Assembly (NCBI GenBank): GCA_963854835.1
Contig: OY978525.1
Location: 5,103,501-5,167,500 of the forward strand
DNA length: 64,000 nt
Direction of reading: 5' to 3'
Origin: Megamerina dolium
Taxonomy: Eukaryota; Arthropoda; Insecta; Diptera; Megamerinidae
Part shown: positions 58,640-64,000 of the stretch, piece by piece
Layout of the letters: each line of letters opens with the position of its first letter
Numbering within the stretch: position 1 is the first letter of the stretch
Translations under genes and position numbers: made by a program
The notes under the pieces: model-generated
Seen by the model: only the letters and a program-made list of their open reading frames with translations
What the model was told of the DNA's origin: nothing
Database searches by the model: none

Positions 58640-59620
58640 GCCATTGGAAACCTTGTGCTTTTGCTAATTAAGCATTAATTTTTTGCTTAAAAAGCTCATC
58701 ACTGAAACCACGGAAATGCTTGCTAAATACTATGGGGACTCTACTCCATCAACTTCAATGATTAATAAGTGGTTTAATGAATTCCGTTATGGCGCAAGTG
58801 ACGCCGAAAGTGGCTGTAACGACAGAAGTTGTCGAAAAAATGCATGTAATAATATTGGACTATCAGAGAATAAAGGCACATGAAATGGATGATGCTGATG
58901 GCACCTCAACTGAGTTGATTCATCTCATTTTATATGAATATATGGACATAAAAAACTATCCGCAAGAAGGGTGCCTCGTTTTCTCACGATTAGCGGCAAA
59001 CGCAATCGTGTGACCATTTCAAAAGAGTATTTCACAATGTTCTACAGCAATCTGAAGATGTTTTTGCGCCATTTCGTAAACATGTATGAATTATAGATCC
59101 GTCTTAATACACCATAGACAAAGGAGCCGTCAAATCAGTGATTTTTTCCGGGTTAAGGTGTACCACCACCACGTGTATAAACACCAAAATACGCCTGTCG
59201 GCCATCAAGGTAATGGAGACAGTTTTTTGGGATGCATACTGATTACCTTGAAAACGCTAAAACGATCATCGGAGAATATTATTCACAGCTGCTGGATAGA
59301 TCTGACATTGATTTGAAAGAAAAACGACCGCATTTGGCAAAGAAAAAAATATTCTTCCATCATGGAAACGGACTGGCGCACAAGTTCGCAGTAACGATGG
59401 TAAAATTTCATAAATTAGATTACGTGGTGCTATCCCATCCAACATATTCTTCATACTTAACGCCCTGGGACTATTTCCTAAGTCCAAAACTGAAGAAATG
59501 GCCCCGGCGGTAAGAGATTTGGGTCGACATGGAGGAGGACATGGATGAAACAAACGCCTACTTTAATCAGAAAACTACTGACATATTTAACTGCCTTCGT
59601 AGTGGGTCTTGAAATTGAAA
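58640..59620 (+). mobile_element. Mariner transposase relic
   Basis: The N-terminal part reads AKYYGDSTPSTSMINKWFNE and FRYGASDAESG, a mariner-like helix-turn-helix. Frameshifts lead to KEVVEKMHVIILDYQRIKA-like and ELIHLILYEYMDIKN segments. The C-terminal half reads FFHHGNGLAHKFAVTMVKFH (second Asp of HHDNA replaced) and VVLSHPTYSSYLTPWDYFLS with PKLKKWP. YSPDLAPSDYFLFP is the family pattern, so the third Asp survives. At least three frameshifts; inactive. Confidence 0.85.
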
Positions 59621-59705
59621 CGCCAAATAAATTAATGCCGAAAAGTGTTTGCAATAATTCCGAAATTTTTGTTTATATGCACAAAATATACAAATTTCTT
59701 TTTAA

Positions 59706-59985
59706 TGGGTCCTAAAGGGCCCTTTACCTGAGCTTCCCTTCCAGTACTGTTGTGCGTGTTAGAAGGTACCTACTTATATTAGTCGGTTCTGAACGGTAGA
59801 ACCCTTGTGACATCACTTTTTCTGAGCTTTGTCACAGAGCTTTTTGAAAGCTTTTTTGAAGAATTGTCAATTATTTATCGTTCGATTGGAAAATCTTTTC
59901 GATATTGATTTTTGAAGTTGTCCTTCAGCCGGAGATTGAATCCACGACCTAGAGATGAGAAGGTCAACGCCGTAACTACTAATCT
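59706..59985 (-). mobile_element. SINE-A copy, nearly full length
   Basis: On the + strand: GAGCTTCCCTTCCAGTACTG, TTGTGACATCACTTTTTCTG, AGCTTTGTCACAGAGC, TCTTTTCGATATTGA and CAGCCGGAGATTGAATCCAC (inverted box B), then GCCGTAACTACTA (decayed box A end). It lies directly between a mariner relic and a DDE transposase relic. Confidence 0.88.
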
Positions 59986-60044
59986 ATATGTATATTTGCT
60001 ATACTTAGTTTGAAAAAATTGCAAAAATTTAAAGATTTTATTTT

Positions 60045-60295
60045 GAACTTAGCCTACCAAAAAAAAATCTAATGGTAACACATTAGTCGCACGATCTCGG
60101 CGGCCACTCAAAGTTTCCATTTCGAGCAATCACACACCCAGGAAATTTTTCACGTAATAGAGCCATTGTTTCATCAGCTGTATGCCATGTGGCTCCGTCC
60201 TACTGAAAATCAATATCGCCCACTTCCATAGCATCAATTTCAGGCCAAAAAAGAAAATCAATCAATACCGTTCGGTAACACACGTGACACCTCTT
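60045..60295 (-). mobile_element. DDE transposase fragment, same type as 18.0 kb
   Basis: Minus-strand translation gives FFWPEIDAMEVGDIDF, then DGATWHTADETMALLREKFP (second catalytic Asp), then CVIARNGNFEWPPRSCD and a decayed CVTIRFFFGR that corresponds to LTPLDFFLWG. This matches the QDGATCHSA and PRSCDLTP segments at 18 kb. About 80 codons survive, with one in-frame stop before DGATW. Confidence 0.82.
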
Positions 60296-62129
60296 ATTGC
60301 AATACCCTGTATTAACATTGTATTATAATCATCAGCTTTCATATATGAATTTAATCGTAATTATAAATTAATCATAAATTGTTTAATTAGCATAAATTAA
60401 TAACAATGTCATAATTTCATTATAATCACTTATTTCTTATTATACTTGAAAAATTAATTGATTTTCTTAGAAGAAATTAAAAAAAAAAAAAATTTATATT
60501 ATGAAAAACTCATTGAAATTTTATTAATTAAGTATTAATTAAATATATTATTTTTTAATTAACTTATTTAAAAAATAAAGGATTTTTTTTTAACAATTTA
60601 CATAATTTATCAAATTTATCTCATATTTTGACAATTTAAATTTATTAAGAAAATTATTATTATTAATTAACTATTATATGTAGATAACTAAATGCACTAC
60701 ATACACACTAAATATTCACTGTAAATATGTATGCAGAATGAGGTCAGTTGATTGTCTATCGTTCGATCACTCGATCGACTCTCAATATTGAAGTACTATT
60801 TCCCTCTCTCTCCCTCTGTCTCTCTCTTGTTAGTTGCTGCCTTATAATGTCACGTCAATATAAATTATTTTTCAATGTTTTTTGTTGTTGTTGTTATTTT
60901 CTTTACAAAGTACAAGTATAATTAATTGCAAATAAATTGCAATAAATGCGTCATAGTTGCAATTTAGATATAGTTGATTGTTGATCGTGTTTATTGTTAT
61001 TGCTATTGCGTTTGTTGTTGTTGTTGTTTGCATTAAATTACGAATTAATTATTAAAAATGCATTATAAATAATACAAAAAGTCACCTTTATGTCTATAAA
61101 ATATACTATCTATGAACGATTGATCAACGTTTAGTTGCACGTTTAATTGCAATCAATTGAAGTTTTCTGCAACTTTGGTGTTCTCTCGCAATTGGGGTTA
61201 AATTCGTTAATGATTAAATTGTAGCTTGTCAGAAATGATTTTAATAAAAAAAAATTTCCACCCCTTTCTTAGTTCAAACAAATACAAAACAAAACAAAAC
61301 AAACAAAAGGAAAACAAGAAAATAATATTCACAATTGCGTGTCCAAAGGTAAGCTAATATACGAACAATGTTGCCAATAGCTATAGGTACTAATTATGGC
61401 ATGTGCCTTTATAACAAAGTAGGGCTTAATTAAAGACCTCTAGAATATAGAAAATGTATTGTATTTCATTATAATAATGAGTATGCAAAAGGTAATACAA
61501 TAAAATGAAGGTAGCGGTGGTAGTTATTTAGTTGATAATTTTTTATTATTTATGTATATACGTTCATGCTACATATATAAGGTAATTTTCACATTTAAAT
61601 GTGTAGCAATCGTGAGTGCATTATGCTAATTATTTTTTTTAGAAATTTAATGAAAAATATAAATATGCATATAATAAATCTTTCGTGTATAGTATATCAA
61701 AGTATATGATATTAATTATTATATAAATACATATGTAGATTAAAATGACCCTTAACTATTGGCTTTCGAAATTTTTTGTCACAACCGTGAAGTACGCTAT
61801 TATACTTAATAAAATCAATTAAAAATAATACTCTCATAAAATAATTATATTATGAAAACAACTTAATTCGTCAATTTATAGACAGAAAATATATATTTTT
61901 CAAAATTTCGCAGAAAATTGTACATTTTCACCTGTAGAGCAGGAAGCACTTTTATGTTATGTCGCCTCTGAATTGCTTTATATTGGCTGATATCATGAAA
62001 TTAAACACTCAATTGTGACTTATTAAATATATAGCACTCATCTAGTGCTATAAAACCAACCAAAATTGGAAATATCATATTTTATGAGTAAGAATGTCGC
62101 GTCCATAACACAAGAATTCCCATATGAAA
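60296..62129. other. Noncoding, very AT-rich
   Basis: Repeated AATTAA(T/A) words dominate 60340-60680. CT-rich (60800-60830) and GTT patches (60885-60897, 61009-61028) occur. No coding signal. Confidence 0.5.
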
Positions 62130-63470
62130 TATTGTCTCCGTACCAAGCTATGGAGCTAGAACTCGATGTATAAAATTGTTTTCACATGTATATAATATTA
62201 CTAGAAGAATATGTAAAATTAGACAGAAACTACACTTACCACCCATACAAAAATATGTTTTCGAATGCGTATTTGCAGGATTTTCGTACGAAAATATAAA
62301 GCCATGAGACTGAAACTCGGCACATAAGGCTATTTTATTTATAAATAAGTGAATACTTTTAAAAATGTTGGTTTTAGGATACAAATAAAGTCTACCTCCC
62401 ATACAAAAACATGTTTTCGAAAGCATGTTTGCAGGTTTTGCGGACCAAAATACAAAGTTATAGAACTGAAATTCAGCATTTAAAACTATTTTTTTCAATG
62501 GATGAGTATATTTGAAAATAGGCGATTTAAGAAAAAATCTACGCCTACCCCCATACAAAAACATGTTTTCGAATATACGTTTGAAGGTTTTAGGAGCGAA
62601 AATATAAAGCTATAGAATTAAAATTTCGCATGTAAAACTATTTTTATTAATGGATGAGTATATTTGAAAATAGGCGATTTAAGATAAAAACTACGTTTAC
62701 CGCCCATACAAAAACATGTTTTCGAATATACGTTTGAAGGTTTTATGAGCGAAAATATAAAGCTATAGAATTAAAATTTCGCATGTAAAACTATTTTTAT
62801 TAATGGATGAGTATTTTTAAAAATAGGCGATTTAAAATAAAAACTACGCTTACTCCCCATACAAAAAAATGTTTTCGAATGCATGTTTGAAGGTTTTGCG
62901 GATAAAAAGATAAAGCTATAGGCTTGTGACTAATTGTATAAGAAAACTTTGATCAAATGACAAGTATATTTGAAAATGAGCATTTTATGATAAAAACTAC
63001 GCCCACCTTTCATACAAAAAGCATGTTTTCGAAGGCTTTTCGCGTGAAAAAACAAAACCATAGGACCGAAATTCGGTACGTAAGGCTATTTATTTTATTA
63101 ACCGATATTTTATATTTGATAGTGGTCACTATCGAATAGAAATCACACATACCTTTCATACAAAAATGTGTTTTCGTAACTAATTTTGTGGACTTTGAAC
63201 ATGAAATTAAGAAGCTATAGAACTGAAATTTAGTGTCTGAAACTAGTTTTACCAATGGATGAATATCTGTGAAAATGGACGTTTTAGAATGAAAACTACG
63301 CCTACCTCCCATACAAAAATATGTTTTCGAGTACATGTTTGAAGGTTTTGTGGACGAAAATATAAAGCTATACGTTAAAACTCGACATATAAGACTATTT
63401 TGATCAATTGACAAATATATTTTAAAATGGGCAATATTGGATACAAGCTTCGCCTAGCTCTTATGAAGCG
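62130..63470 (+). repeat. Tandem array, family 1, about 153-bp unit (about 9 units)
   Basis: CCCATACAAAAA cores occur at 62244, 62401, 62553, 62706, 62859, 63012, 63158 and 63311, with a degraded one near 63462; the steps are 157, 152, 153, 153, 153, 146, 153 and 151 bp. The units starting near 62570 and 62720 are almost identical to each other (AAAATATAAAGCTATAGAAT, TTTTATTAATGGATGAGTAT), so local amplification happened recently there. Minus frames of 138 and 134 codons with a recurring FCMGG string arise from the repeat itself. Confidence 0.88.
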
Positions 63471-64000
63471 TCGGTATTCCCAAAACGAATACCATTGCTG
63501 ATTTTTGATAAAAATTGTGAAATCGTTAAAAAAAAATAATCTACTTAAATAGACTAATGGTTCTAGGGTCTTCTTTGAAAAATTTCACTGCCGAATCGCA
63601 ACTAAAGAGACCTACTATATTAAAGGTAATGCCCTTCTTTAAGGGATAACATCGTTAATATCTAAAATAATTATGCTTTTTGGCATAATTATTATTGCCA
63701 TCATCATTATCATTATCATTGTGAGTGCAACAACAATAATATTCGTAATAATCGTTTGTATTTTGATGTTTTAACGCGAGATAACATACATTTCATGCAA
63801 CATCACTAATGAGAATGTGTATAACAACAACCATAACAAAAACAACAGCAACAAATATGTAATATTATTATAACGCATAACTTAACCCATACGAGCAAGT
63901 GGTGTATGCATGTGTATACAATTTTTCCACAATTAATTTACTATTGTTCGTTTTAATTAGTTGCCAACACACAACAGCAACAGCAACAGCAATAAAACAA
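63471..64000. other. Noncoding, nothing recognised
   Basis: AT-rich, with short CAACAA and CAACAG patches near 63820-63860 and 63970-63995. No gene or element end is visible. Confidence 0.45.

Noticed and set aside
62148..63414. 138- and 134-codon minus frames with repeated FCMGG strings, suggesting a repeat protein
   Set aside because: They come from the 153-bp tandem array, whose unit is 51 codons and so tends to stay open. Other arrays of the same family are full of stops, so there is no sign of coding selection.

Overview
This is AT-rich, intron- and transposon-dominated eukaryotic DNA, almost certainly from a higher fly (Diptera, Brachycera). A tephritid-like fruit fly is my best guess, but the family is inference. 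The evidence is the dense (CAA)n, (GTT)n, (GAT)n and (TG)n microsatellites, several mariner-type transposase relics, LINE relics, a tRNA-derived SINE family, and an exon encoding a typical fly low-complexity protein (Gly, Gln, Ser and His runs). There is no bacterial-type operon, no CRISPR array, and no intact tRNA or rRNA gene.

Only one host gene is convincingly visible: a single + strand coding exon near the middle. It has a good 3' splice site ending at 36694, a likely initiator ATG at 36721 and a strong GTAAGT donor at 37696. It encodes 325 residues that look like the disordered N-terminal region of a nuclear or transcriptional regulator. I could not identify the gene. The exon appears to lie between very long introns, which would account for most of the window.

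The rest is transposon debris in layers. (1) Tc1/mariner relics lie at about 6.3, 15.2, 46.5, 55.9 and 58.6 kb, with a mariner-derived MITE at 3.2 kb and a related DDE transposase type at 18.0 and 60.1 kb. (2) LINE relics comprise RT C-terminal pieces at 9.3, 10.9, 12.0, 31.2, 33.7 and 56.9 kb and an RNase H-bearing tail at 42.2 kb. (3) A tRNA-derived SINE family has six clear copies at 22.8, 31.8, 46.2, 46.8, 50.0 and 59.7 kb, with divergent relatives at 34.1 and 37.8 kb. (4) Long tandem arrays with a period near 150-154 bp occur at 2.2, 20.6, 25.8, 28.5, 40.9, 43.4, 53.0 and 62.1 kb. (5) Nested terminal-inverted-repeat elements lie at 38.5-39.9 kb.

The most interesting observation is the tandem arrays. 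Three families that look different share almost the same period and a core resembling CTCCCATACAAA, and at least two arrays sit inside elements with terminal inverted repeats. This suggests a transposon-borne satellite system. Other well-supported events are a SINE inserted in a mariner with a 14-bp target-site duplication, a LINE inserted in one tandem array with a 10-bp duplication, and a mariner piece amplified into a 177-bp array. I found no new gene system in the operon sense, and I state that as a negative result.
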